From Anisodus tanguticus (Eukaryota > Streptophyta > Magnoliopsida > Solanales > Solanaceae): a DNA stretch of 64,000 bases. The notes beneath the pieces are model-generated. The model made no database searches and was not told the origin of the DNA. It was given only the letters and a program-made list of their open reading frames with translations. How positions within the stretch are numbered: position 1 is the stretch's first letter; every line of letters starts with the position of its first letter. The stretch spans positions 20,837,001-20,901,000 of the forward strand of contig CM067542.1 of the NCBI GenBank assembly GCA_034509755.1, written 5' to 3'. Positions 53,380 to 64,000 of this stretch are shown here, piece after piece. Made by a program: the position numbers and the translations under genes.

Positions 53380-54384
53380 TGCGTCATTTTAGGTATTTAG
53401 TAGGTACTACTTTTAATTTAAATATCAGAAGAAAAAATTTTGATAAGTTTAAGGAACCATCTATATCTTCGGCCTTAAAGATAAAAGAAGAAAAATTAGA
53501 AAATAAAAGGATGAGGAAAACAAGAAACTATTTTTTGTATTTCTTTTGACAAAAATAATATGGAGTAGACGACAACTTGCTCAATGTGCCAGTTTGACTT
53601 TGGCCACATATAGTAAATGATGAATCACATTGATTTTCAGAAAATAGGAAATTAAAAGAAGCATGAAATGTTTATTTGTTGGACATCAATGTTTGCGAAC
53701 TATTGAGATGGTAATATTACAGTTAAAATTATAACTGGTTAAGCAAGTTGTGTTGAACTTTATTTTTGTATTGTACAAAATTACGTGTATACTCGGCTAT
53801 ATTTATCAAGTCTATTAAATGATACAGTTATTTGTAAAGGTTTGATTTTTCTATGTAAAGCAATTGGGAGTTACTCCAAACTATAAAAAGAGTTATGTGA
53901 AATCGTAGAATACGAAAGTCAATTTTTTAAAAGAGGAAATTTAATGTGAACTTTGGAATAAATGCATATAAAATTATTTCTATGGATTATTCAAAACGAG
54001 TAGCTCAGCCACTGTTTGATTTTGACCACTTTAATATATTTAATTATAGACAGTTAATTATTAAATGTGGACAAATACAGCTAATAATTTGGTCTTTAGA
54101 CTTTAGGGTTAGACCATTGAACACTTTAATATATTCAAATTCTCACCTCATATTTTTTTTCTTATCTCATGCTTATTTGATCATTTTTTATGTGTGTCGG
54201 ATCACTTGTTCACGTAGCTAAGGGCCTCATTATGGATGCTACATGAATTTTTAATTTATTCATTAATTTTATATTCAAGCAGAAATCTTATGGAGTTCTT
54301 TTTAAAAAAAAAAAAAAATTGCAACCGTATGTTATATTCTTGACTTCTCCCTTCAATCTTCCCCACAATTGAGGAAAAAAATAT
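53380..54384. other. AT-rich stretch without a gene
   Basis: No supported gene or repeat. The ORF at 53946-54221 (91 codons) has no recognisable motif. Confidence 0.5.
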
Positions 54385-54740
54385 CACTCCCTCCGTCTCA
54401 AAAAGATTACTTATTTTCTTTATTAGTTTGTTTTAAAAAATTAATATATTTCAATATTTAGAAATAATTTCACTTTATGAGATGATTTACAATCACATAA
54501 ATATCTAAGACTTATTTTGGATCACACTTTTAAAAGTCTTTCTTTATTTTTTAAATTCGGTTCTCAGACGAAAGAATCATTCCTCTCTAAATAAAGAAAA
54601 AGAAGCTAGAATATTTCTATTGATAGAGCTTTCACGTCTTGCGCATAAAATCTTTTTGTCCTTTCATTCTGTTCTTACGGTAGTTGTGTCGGAATTAATG
54701 TGTCAAATTAAACTAAGATAATTTTTTGGGACGGAGTGAG
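54385..54740. mobile_element. MITE with CTCCCTCCGTC termini
   Basis: The left end is ACTCCCTCCGTCTCAAAAA. The right end, reverse-complemented, is ACTCACTCCGTCCCAAAAA; 17 of 19 positions agree. A TA follows the right end. About 356 bp, no ORF. Stowaway/mariner type inferred. Confidence 0.8.
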
Positions 54741-54865
54741 TATTCATTCCAAAAATGGAAAAAGATGAATATAGTTTGATATTTTCTTTATTTAGACTTT
54801 TGTGACGTAGAAGAAAAGTTGTTCACACTGATTATATTTGCGTAGTAGTATTTGTAATTAGTAAT

Positions 54866-55146
54866 TACTCCCTCTATTAAGTAATATTTTTAGCCTATGC
54901 ACCCCTTTAAAAAATTATTCACTCCAATAAAATTATGAGTATTTTTACTAACTTACTCCTAATTAATGTCTAGAAAAAAAAAATATTTAATAATTCTTTA
55001 TTATGTAAATAAGGATAATTTTGAAAGAATAAAATTAATTTATTCTTGAAATTATAAAACATCACTTATTTTAAAATAAAATAAAAAATCTAAAATAACA
55101 CTTATTATGAAACGGAATAAGTAACAATATAAGAGGGAGGAAATAG
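54866..55146. mobile_element. MITE with CTCCCTCT termini
   Basis: The left end is TACTCCCTCTATTAAGTAAT; the right end, reverse-complemented, is TATTTCCTCCCTCTTATATT. About 280 bp and very AT-rich. Same broad family as 28630-28877. Confidence 0.6.
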
Positions 55147-55307
55147 TAAGCTTTTTCTCGATATATGAACTACTTGAAGTCTTAACTACATATGCAAAAG
55201 ATGAATTGGAAGTCCATGTCACAATAAAGGTTACATCACTTCATAAATGTCATTTGAAAAAAAGATTTTTTTTTAGAATAGTTTAGATATCAAATACTAG
55301 AAAATTG

Positions 55308-58300
55308 TAAGGTTGGCCAGTGGGTCGGGTCGGCCCCGATCCCATTCCGATCCCGCCCAGATCCCCTTAAAAAAATGGTGTGGGACTTAAAAACGGGACG
55401 GAACCTAGACTGGACCTAGACTCGCCCCGACCCCCCGACCATGTCCCGATCCCGCCCCAACCCCCTTTGCAAAAATGACCCTTGCACAACGGCTAATTTA
55501 TATTTTGGCCGTTGTGCAACGGCCATTTTTGGCCCTCCACCCCATAAACCCCCTACCCCCTTAATATTTATTTTTAACTCCTAAGTTACTATATTTACAC
55601 ATTAACCAATTTTTCAACTATAAATACCTCATTTTCTCTTCATTTTATCTCACAAATCTTTCTACAATCTCTCATCTCAATTTATATCTCTATACAAGTC
55701 TACAATTATATTGCCTACTAAATATTTATTTTATTTGCTCATTTGTATAATTGTATCAAAGTTAAAAAAAATTGGGACTGAAGTTGGAAACTAGCTTGAA
55801 GATCATTCATCGAGCAAAGTTTCAATTTTCAACCTCGATTACAAGTCGACGTTATGTCGGCGTTTGGTACATTCATTCCTTCTTTAAATTATTATTGTTA
55901 CTTTATTTTAATTATCGCACTTAATTTTATTATCTATTATTATTTATTAACATAATTAAAATGGAATGATTAAGAGGTATGTTTAAGGGTAAGGGTGTTT
56001 CTTCTAGTAAGGGGTAACAAGGGCAGAGTTACTTCTTTTAGTCATCTTATTCTTAGACATGATGATTTGATTGATTACACTCATATAGATGAAACTAAAT
56101 TTTTTAATGATATACCATTACATGATGAGATATATTCTGCAATTCAACTAAACTTTAATTTAAAAAATAATCTAGATGACACACCCACTAATCTAGATGA
56201 CACACTCATTAGTGCACCTCAAACTGAAACTGGAACGCTTCCTAATCCCCATAGTATGAGACGAGACCCCACACAACGAAAATTAAAATCTGATGCATAG
56301 GATTTTTTTGATAGGGACCAAGAGAATCAAGTAGTTAGATGCAGAATTTGTAAAAATATTTATAAATTTAAAATGAAAAAAGGTCAGGGTGGGATGAGAG
56401 GTTTATTGAGAGATGTACAAAGCTTTCACAAAGCTAGGTAGGATGAATACGAGGCTACAAAGTCGGGTGTGCCAATGCGCTCTCGATCAGGACAAGGTTC
56501 ACATAGTGTTCCGAACCAAGTACATGGTCAAATTAACCCTGACGACGGAGGAAATTATAGGTCCTAAATACGATAAACATAGAGATAGAGAAGCAATAGC
56601 AAAATTAGTTGCAATTGAGGGTTTGCTTTTTTCATTTCCTTCATCTCATGGTTTTATTTATTACATAAGAGATATGTATAATCTAGCTTTTAACGATTTT
56701 TCTAGATCAACTGTTAGGAGAGACGTTTTTAAATTTGTACACAAATATCAACAATATTTACGTTATGCATTATATCATTTTTCTCGCAAAATATCTATAA
56801 CTTCTGATATAGGTCGTAGTACTAACGACCATGATTATTTAACTGTAATATGTCATTGAATAGATCATAATTGGTCTATGCAAAAACGTATTTTAGCATA
56901 TAAATATATTGATGATAGGCACACTGAAAGTTTTATTGCATAAAATATTCATCAAGTTTGCGATTAGTATGGTATAACTGACAAAATAATGATTGTTACG
57001 TTAGATAATACTTTTTCTAATAATTATGTTGTGAGACATTTAAAAAATCTATTAACTCCATCTTTTCCTAATCATTTTCATATAAAATGTACGTGCCATA
57101 TTTATAACTTAGTTGTAAAGAATTGTCTATCACTTTTTGAAGATATTCTTAATAAAATACAATTTGCTATAAACTTTATTTTTAAAAGTAATAGAATACA
57201 AAGAAAAAAAGAATATAAAAAAACTTGTCACGATTGTGGATTACCTTTTAGAAAAATTCCTAAAGAAGTAGCGACTAGGTGAAATTCTTTATATGAACAA
57301 CTACTTGTTGGTTACGATTATAGAAGACCTATAACTTTATTTTTTAACGTTCATAATCGAAATTCAACTGATATGTTTATAGATAATGATTGAGAACAAA
57401 TTTAAGAACTTATTGGATTTTAGAGATATTTTTTCAAGCAACTAAAAAATTTTCTGGTATATATTATCATATTATTTCAACTATGTTATTTTATATAGCT
57501 CTAATATTTTTGTTACTTAATGAATATATTCTTATAAGGCACCTATTAAAAATGTTTATCAATTTTTTTTTCTATTTCCATTATTTATATTATTGATGTT
57601 GTATTAAATCTGACTATTAAAATAAACTGTTGTAAAACACTTATTGAAACTATTTATGATTGTATAGCAATACTTTCACCTCCAACTCCAAAAAACACAA
57701 ATGAACAACCACCTAAGGAACAAACTAAAGAAGAAGTCTTGTCTAGCATAAATGATGAATGCAAAAAAAAAAAATATACGCATTACCAACAAGAAAGTGC
57801 TATCAACCAACCGACTTCTATACCATCTTCTTGTTCTTCTACAATACAACCTTATAAAAACATGTTGTTTCTGCGGCTAGTATTGAAAGTCTTAGACATA
57901 AAATGTTTAGCGGTTCCACTACTAATCAAGTTAGCGAGTTTGATGTTTTTTGTTTTGCAAGGTGTTGTACTGTACCAAGCAGTTCTCAATGAAGAGGACG
58001 TGAAGACTTGCTTAAATACTGGAGGGACAATGAAAAGACATTTCCAACACTAGCAAAGATGACCCGAGATGTGTTGAACATTCAAGCGTCATCAACAGGC
58101 TTTTTCTATCGGAAGATTTCAAATAGGAGAGCACAGACACTCATTAGCGAGAGACAGCTTGGAGATTGCAGTTTTATTCAGAGATTGGATACGAGCGGAG
58201 CGTAGAAGGTGCGGTCAACCGGAGATCAACGAAGAAGACGACGAAAACTACAACGAAATCTTGTCCGACGGGGATGGAAGCGACATCGACCAATTTGACC

Positions 58301-58734
58301 AACAAATTCCAATTCCAATCGAAGAACCACAAGACATTGTGAAGAAATTAGAAAAGGTGTTTATAAATGTGTAATTTTTGTAATTGCAATTTTACTATAT
58401 TATTTGCAACTTTCAACACCACAAAGTTGCAATTTTGAAATTGTATTACAAAAAAATCATATTTCTATTAAATAATATAAGAGGCACAAAAACAACCTTG
58501 GAATATTTTTATACACTATCTTGTTCAATTATTGAAGTGTTTATATATGTTATTTTTTAAAATTAAGTGAATTTTTTTTGGAAAAACCCGATCCCGACCC
58601 GACCTCGCCTCGCCCAGCCAAGACCGGTCCCCTTTTCGACGGGATCGAGAGCTGGATGGGACATCGGCGGATCCCTCCAGTCCCGGCCTGTCAGTTCCGT
58701 CGGAGGACCGATCCCGCCCCATTGGACACCATTA
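55308..58734 (+). mobile_element. hAT transposon, autonomous-size but broken
   Basis: 3427 bp with a perfect 8-bp duplication GAAAATTG at 55300-55307 and 58735-58742. Terminal repeats: left TAAGGTTGGCCAGTGGGTCGGG; right (reverse complement) TAATGGTGTCCAATGGGGCGGG, matching at most positions. GGTCGGG/GATCCCG-type motifs crowd both subterminal regions. The interior carries remnants of one hAT transposase with stops and shifts. I infer an old cut-and-paste element that cannot move itself. Confidence 0.92.
55995..58374 (+). pseudogene. broken hAT transposase
   Basis: Pieces in order: an acidic N-terminal part (55995-56300); a BED-finger remnant read near 56305-56415 with VRCRICKNIYKFKM (the C-x2-C pair) and GGMRGLLRD; the catalytic-domain region at 56413-56859; a piece with MIVTLDNTFSNN and KCTCHIYNLVVKNCL (56989-57282), matching the conserved D-N and C-x2-H segment; then the C-terminal dimerisation region, with EFDVFCFARC near 57940 and LLKYWRDNEKTFPTLAKMTR near 58010, ending with IRAERRRCGQPEINEEDDEN. 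Stops at 56298, 56857, 56941 and 57280 and several frame changes break it. Family hAT (Ac/Tag type). Confidence 0.87.
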
Positions 58735-58742
58735 GAAAATTG

Positions 58743-59351
58743 CTTGCTTCCATTCAATTTTGCCATCTGAATTAAAACGAAGCCCCTAATAATTAATTTA
58801 ATCATAAAAAATAAGTATATAATAAAAGAGACGTAAATTACTATAGAGAAGTATCTCTGTCCTATATTAGTTGTGTCTTCAAACACCAATATCTTGATAA
58901 TGTTCAATGAAGAGTTACTATTTTCTCATAAATTACGTTAAAGAGAAGTTAATATTACAACCAATTTGTTATATTTATGAATTTGCATTGGAGTAATGAT
59001 AATAATTATTTTTTGTTTTACTTATAGGTTATTATAGTTCGAACTATGAAATCAACTAATGATATTTGCATTTGGATAAATTGCCTATATTATTTCCTTG
59101 AACGTGTCTCTTTCTCAAACCATGTATAAACACGATACTTCACGAACCAACCTTTTTATTTATTTTTATCAAACATTTCGAGGAGTATGATATTGCTTAT
59201 ATGACTCTGAGCACCATAGATGGTAGGAAAGTCCAAGAGAATGGCATGTACACCTTAGGTGCTCTTGAGAACAAAAGGGGGAATATATATATATATCTAT
59301 ATATACTACTCTTTGAAAGCGCACAAGGTAAACTTCACGGAAATAGCTCAC

Positions 59352-59419
<68 letters not shown>

Positions 59420-61055
59420 AAAGCGTACAAAGTAAACTTTAAGAAAATAGCTCGCAAATCACATAAAAAAGTAAATCCTACTAGACAAGTTTCATGCGAC
59501 AAGTTCGACTAAGAAATTATGTAGGAGATTTCAAACCTAAATATGGTTATTTGGATTCACCTGGCTCAATCAACTAGATCACATTAATTTTGATGGTTGA
59601 ATAACGAACGAAAAAAAAAAAGTTTTTATCATGTGCACAAAAAAAGGTGGAATCCAGAATATGAGGATCCACTCAACTAACTTTCTATATGAATTTAGAC
59701 ATGATTCTTGTAATTTTTTTTATTTTTAGAAGCTGTATAAAATTATGAAAAAATACGATCTGGTATTCAAAGGAAATTTAGCAAAGTAATAAAAAAGGAA
59801 CATTTGGTGAGAATTGGACCTATATACTACTAACTGTTAAGAAACTAAAACATAAATAATAAGAGTTGGTTGCATTTATAAGATAAGGTAGCGTGTAATT
59901 TTCAGTGAACTAACTCATGTTTATAAAAATAAATAAAAAGAGTTGGTACCATTAATCTGTAATCTAAGAATGATGTTATATACGCCACAATATTATCAGT
60001 TCAAACCAATATCATATCCATATTACTCATACAAAGACTTTTGTTATGAATAGTTGCTATTTGGTGTATCACTCCTAGTTAATGTTATCTAAATCGTATC
60101 TCTCATAATTAATGAATTTTATTTGAACCAACTCCTTTCGAGTTGCATTATTTATATCTTTAGGCTACCATTTAGATACATCTTGTAATTAACAATTAGA
60201 AAGTTTTTCAATGTAGTTTACATCTTAATTATCATCAAATCTTAAAAGGCAATGAATGGTAGAACTAATTTTCAACATTTAATTTATTCTATTTTACTAG
60301 ATTATCAATATACCACAAAAAGATCAATGTAGTGTATACCACATTTAATTTATTCTATTGTACGTTAAGATGTAAAACTATTACCCAAAACTTCTTATGG
60401 ATAATTAGTAACTTTTGCATAAAATTACTTTTTTGACTTTCACTATTGTCAATTATTATTTAGTGAATTTTGTTACTCCCCTTCTATTTTAGAGTCCTCC
60501 TTAATTCTTATATTGCGTTTAGATATGCGTTACACTAGAAAAATATTGAAGTTCTCTTAGAGATTTTCGTTTATTTGAGAAAGTGATTAGAATTATTTCT
60601 CCAAATTCAAAAATTAATTCTAATTTAAGTGAAAATTGACTATTAATATATAACTGAACAATTATTTAAGAACAAGAATTTTGTATGTCCAAATGAGTTC
60701 TTAATTAATCAAACTCCTTACATTCTATTATATGGTACTATTGGATCGAATATTTAGTTTAAAATATTAATTTAATGTCATATTAAAAGTGATAAAAATA
60801 TAATTATAGTTGTTAAAATCCAACTAAGTTAATAAAAAAGTAGTTTATCGAACTTATTTAAAAAATTTAAAGACTATAAAATATTATTTCTAACTTCAAT
60901 TTCAAATACTTTTTTTTTTACCAAATATTGTACTTAACGCTTACTAAATAATCTAGTAATCTAGTCTAGAACTCTAGATAAAGGGAAAGGAAAAGAGGAG
61001 TGGGCCCTTTCCCTCAATGATTCACTTATCTATCCACTATACTTGCTAGTGTAGA
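58743..61055. other. AT-rich intergenic stretch
   Basis: No gene supported. It contains the (AT)n microsatellite and its flanking duplication (59312-59463). The rest is AT-rich with many short A and T runs. ORFs here are short and without motifs; the one at 59201-59512 is mostly translated microsatellite. Confidence 0.6.
59312..59463. repeat. (AT)n microsatellite inside a direct duplication
   Basis: About 30 AT units at 59355-59416. A 44-bp phrase lies on both sides: TTGAAAGCGCACAAGGTAAA with AATAGCTCACAAATT on the left, and TTGAAAGCGTACAAAGTAAA with AATAGCTCGCAAATC on the right. Confidence 0.9.
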
Positions 61056-61256
61056 TGATATTAATCTCCTTTGGGGAGTCTTTCATTAATATCAATGTAT
61101 ATATAGAGTATAATATTCATCCCTTATACAATAGGAATCCTAAGCCTATACAAAAGAGAAATCTTAGTCTTACCATAATTATATTTACACAATATATAGA
61201 AATATTTTAATTATGGGTAGGGAATATATTGTTTCCTATATTTACACGTTTACACA
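61056..61256 (-). repeat. 3' LTR of copia element 3
   Basis: About 201 bp; the plus strand starts TGATATTAATCTCC and ends CACGTTTACACA. CCCCCTCGGTCGGAGC next to it is the complement of a polypurine tract (CGAGGGGG). The left boundary is set by the TG...CA rule only, because the partner LTR is not in the window. Confidence 0.75.
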
Positions 61257-61299
61257 CCCCCTCGGTCGGAGCGGGAGGAGGCGGACGCGAGACTCGGAT

Positions 61300-62215
61300 C
61301 TCGAAGTCAAGAAATAAGCGTCGGGAAGTCCTTTGGTAAATATGTCACATACCGATAGGATGATGGAACATGTAACACTCGACATGGCCTAACGCAACTT
61401 TCTCACGAACGAAGTGTAGGTCTATCTCAATATGCTTGGTTTTCGATATTGAACCGGATTATGAGAAAGATAGATGGCAGAGATGTTATCACAATATACA
61501 TAGATAGATGCACGATGCAAAGGACACGAAGTTCTAACAAGTAAATTTTTGAGCCAACAAATCTCGGCTACTACATTTGCAACGCCTCGTACTCACCTCG
61601 GCCTTTGGAGCGAGATAGGGTAGCTGTCGCTTGGCGGACCAAGAAATCGATTATCCCCTAAGAAAACACAAAAGCCGGAGGTGGAGCGTCGCGTGTCCGG
61701 ACACTCGCCCAATCGCATCCGTATATGAAAGCAACATGTCCGGTGCGAGAGGGTATAGGTGCAAACCATAATCAAGAGTGCCCTTAATATATCGAATGAT
61801 ACGCTTAAGAGCGGTGAAATGAGACTCCCCTGGGGCATGCATAAATAAGCACACCTGCCTCTTTGAAGACGGCATAAGCTATGTCGGCACGGTGAATGTG
61901 AGATGCGAAGTGCACTGCAAGGCTCCTATACGAGTAGGATCGAGAGGCGGAGCACCATCCATAAGACCGAGCTTAGATTTGGAATTAAGCTGGAGTAGGC
62001 ACCTCTTTGCGGTTCACCATCTTAGCCCTGTACACAATCTCTTCGGCATACTTACGCCGACACAAGAACATATGATTGGCGGACACGGTCACCGATATCC
62101 CCAAAAAGTAACTCGGCTTCCACAAATCGGTCATTTCAAATTCGGACTTGAGCAAGACAATAATCTCATTTTTCAATCGTCGGAGGAGGCGGTAAGAACA
62201 ATATCATCCACGTAA
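61300..62215 (-). pseudogene. RNase H and RT end of copia element 3
   Basis: Minus-strand pieces: the RNase H region with many frame changes at 61300-61640, the thumb region VCLFMHAPGESHFTALKRII (61651-61875), and TDLWKPSYFLGISVTVSANH (61985-62176), which matches the RT segment after the active site. Small indels roughly every 50-150 bases keep breaking the frame. Confidence 0.8.
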
Positions 62216-62267
62216 AGTAATAAGTAAGCGAGTGCTACTACCTCGATGAAAAATGAAAAGTGATGTA

Positions 62268-63689
62268 TCACTCTTGCTTTGCATACAAACCCAATCTACA
62301 AGATATACACGGCAAAACGATCATACCATGCACGGGGGCCTGCTTTCGTGCCATATAGTGACTTACGGAGACGACACACATAGTGAGGAGCGATGGATGG
62401 GTGAACCCGGTGGCGATGCATGTAGACTGTCTCTCTCGATTCCCATGTAAGAATGTATTCTTCACATCAAGTCGATGAATCGTCCAGTGTTTGCCCATGG
62501 CTATGCTCAAAACTGTGCGGATGGTAGCCAGTTTGACAACCGGGCTGAAGGTCTCACCACAATCAATGCCCTCTTGCTGATTTGTGCCATTAGCCACAAG
62601 AGGGGCCTTATACCTCTCAAGATCCCCATTGTCTCTAAACTTGTGACGAAATAACCACATACAACGAATGATATTCACCCCCTCAGGTCTAGGTACTAGA
62701 TCCCACGTGTGCTGTTTAGTTAAATCATTGAATTTCGCATACATAGCCGCATTCCAATTAGGGTCTTGTTTGGCCAATTTTGGGTTCTTTGGAAGTGGAG
62801 AGATAGTTTGGGCAGACAAGTTGAAATGGACTTTGGGTTTGAAGATTCCATGCTTTGAACGAGTTTCTATTGGATGGGTAGGGACAGTGGGTGGCGGAGT
62901 GGTGTCTGAGACGGGGGGTAAAGTCGGATAAGGAGAAGGTGGGGGCGAAGCCGTCGGAGGCGCCGCGGCTCCTGGATCGAGAGTCGAGGCGCTAGAAGGT
63001 TGACAGGCTTCTCTGAAGTTTGGGCGCCGCGGCTCCTCAGCACAGGGCCGCGGCGCTGTCGACGGTGGTTCAAAAGATTGCTCTCTGGAAATTAGGCGCC
63101 ACGGTGCCTCCCCTCGAGGCCGCGGCTCTGACGACGGAACAAAGGATGTGAGTTGTTCGATTATGAGGGGAGAGATGGCAGACTCGTCAAGAAATGAGTA
63201 GTCCTGTTTTTGGAATTTTGGAAGATTCGAAAACGGGAATGTGGTCTCATCGAATGTGACGTGACGAGATATGTGCATCTGACGAGTCGACAAGTCATAG
63301 CATAGATAGCCCCTATGGTTCGGCGGGAATCCTAGAAAGACACATGGAGTGGACCTAGGAGCGACCTTATGAGGGGCGGTGGAGCTAAGGTTGGGATAGC
63401 ACAGACAACCAAAAATTCGTAGATGATCATAAGAGGGGATTCTATAGTAGAGGATTTCGATAGGGGTCATATTGTGAAGAGTGCTAGTAGGGAGAATATT
63501 TAGAGTGTATTCTGACATTTTAGCAGCATAGACCCAGAAGGGTGGAGCGAGGGAGGCATGAATCAATAGGGTGTGAATCATATTGTTAATGGTACGGATG
63601 ATTCTTTCAGCTTTACCGTTTTGTGGTGAGGTGTGAGGGCAGGAGAAGCGAAAGACCATGCCATTATTGGTACAAAAGCGGTGAAACAT
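62268..63689 (-). pseudogene. integrase C-terminus, linker and RT N-terminus of copia element 3
   Basis: A 473-codon open frame, the longest in the window. It reads SPQNGKAERIIRTINNMIHT (integrase with the N-G-x-A-E motif) and VFLGFPPNHRGYLCYDLSTR, then a Pro/Ser/Ala-rich linker (about residues 200-280). The RT N-terminus follows: NIIRCMWLFRHKF, IDCGETFSPVVKLATIRTVL and IHRLDVKNTFLHG. After this motif a frameshift carries it out of frame near 62440. A usual K in the RT motif is replaced by P (ERYKAPLVANG). Confidence 0.9.
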
Positions 63690-64000
63690 AGAGTTATTGA
63701 ATTCACGACCATTATCGCACTAAAATGATTTTATGCCTTTTCCAAATTGTGTTTGGATGAACTTGCGAAACTCAAGAAATTTGACAAACACTTTCGATTT
63801 AAATTTAAGAGGGTATAACCAAACGTAGTGTGAAAAATCATCAAGCAACACAAGATAGTATTTATGACCGAGAGAACTAGAGATAGGAGATGTCCATAAA
63901 TCGGTATGTATGATATCAAAAGGAGCAAATGTAACACTAGTAGATGATTTAAACGGAAGACGAATATGTTTTCCTAAAGAGCAAGAAGCACAATTTTGGG
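63690..64000 (-). pseudogene. integrase core of copia element 3
   Basis: On the minus strand the segment reads LPFKSSTSVTFAPFDIIHTD near 63900, with the first catalytic Asp, then HKYYLVLLDDFSHYVWLYPL near 63830. A stop in the codon before CDNGREF at about 63720 separates it from the 473-codon frame. It continues past the window edge. Confidence 0.85.

Larger units (their letters stand above)
61056..64000 (-). mobile_element. Ty1/copia retrotransposon 3, minus strand, cut by window edge
   Basis: The left end is the 3' LTR (61056-61256). A polypurine tract and then RNase H, RT and integrase follow to the right, running past 64000. The gag and 5' LTR are outside the window. It is related to copia element 2 in its layout and motifs, but not a close copy. 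Confidence 0.9.

Overview
The window is plant nuclear DNA, most likely from a nightshade (Solanaceae). It is AT-rich, its one recognisable host gene is split into small exons with plant splice sites, and the rest is retrotransposons, LINEs, SINEs and MITEs. Solanaceous signs are AU-type and (TTG)n-tailed TS-like SINE sequences, an RTE LINE sharing that (TTG)n tail, and TRIMs starting TGTAAAGAATGG. I see no bacterial features, CRISPR array or intact tRNA gene.

Layout. 1-1693: AT-rich DNA with a 21-C run and a possible solo LTR. 1694-17045: an old Ty1/copia element (LTRs of about 1.57 kb, 5-bp duplication TGTAT) whose 3' LTR was split by a non-autonomous LARD-like element (9527-15841, LTRs of about 1.97 kb) that left its own 5-bp duplication. 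17046-18790: non-coding, with a diverged tandem duplication. 18800-42048: one plus-strand gene of 13 inferred exons, about 23 kb. Its product of about 415 residues carries a C-x2-C-x11-H-x3-C zinc finger spaced like that of SAGA factor Sgf11, then a basic segment. I cannot name the gene. One intron (28159-28321) has U12-type AT-AG signals.

The gene's introns hold much of the interest: SINEs and LINE tails with readable target-site duplications, a hAT MITE with an AU SINE inside it, a GC-richer organelle-like segment with a broken Rep/SF3-helicase-like P-loop, an RTE LINE, two L1 insertions on the minus strand nested one inside the other and cut by a Mutator MITE, and a copia fragment. Near the 3' end, exon 12 seems to carry a one-base frameshift and a complete TRIM follows it, so whether the gene still works is open.

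42050-64000: MITE-rich DNA; a minus-strand copia element with short LTRs (46354-51203) that seems to sit inside a MITE; a 5S rRNA-like segment joined to an AU-SINE-like tail (52811-53045) beside a second TRIM; a broken autonomous-size hAT transposon with an 8-bp duplication (55308-58734); an (AT)n microsatellite inside a duplication; and a third copia element (minus strand) running off the right edge. All transposon proteins seen are interrupted by stops or frameshifts. Exon boundaries and duplications were read by eye; no alignment or database search was possible.
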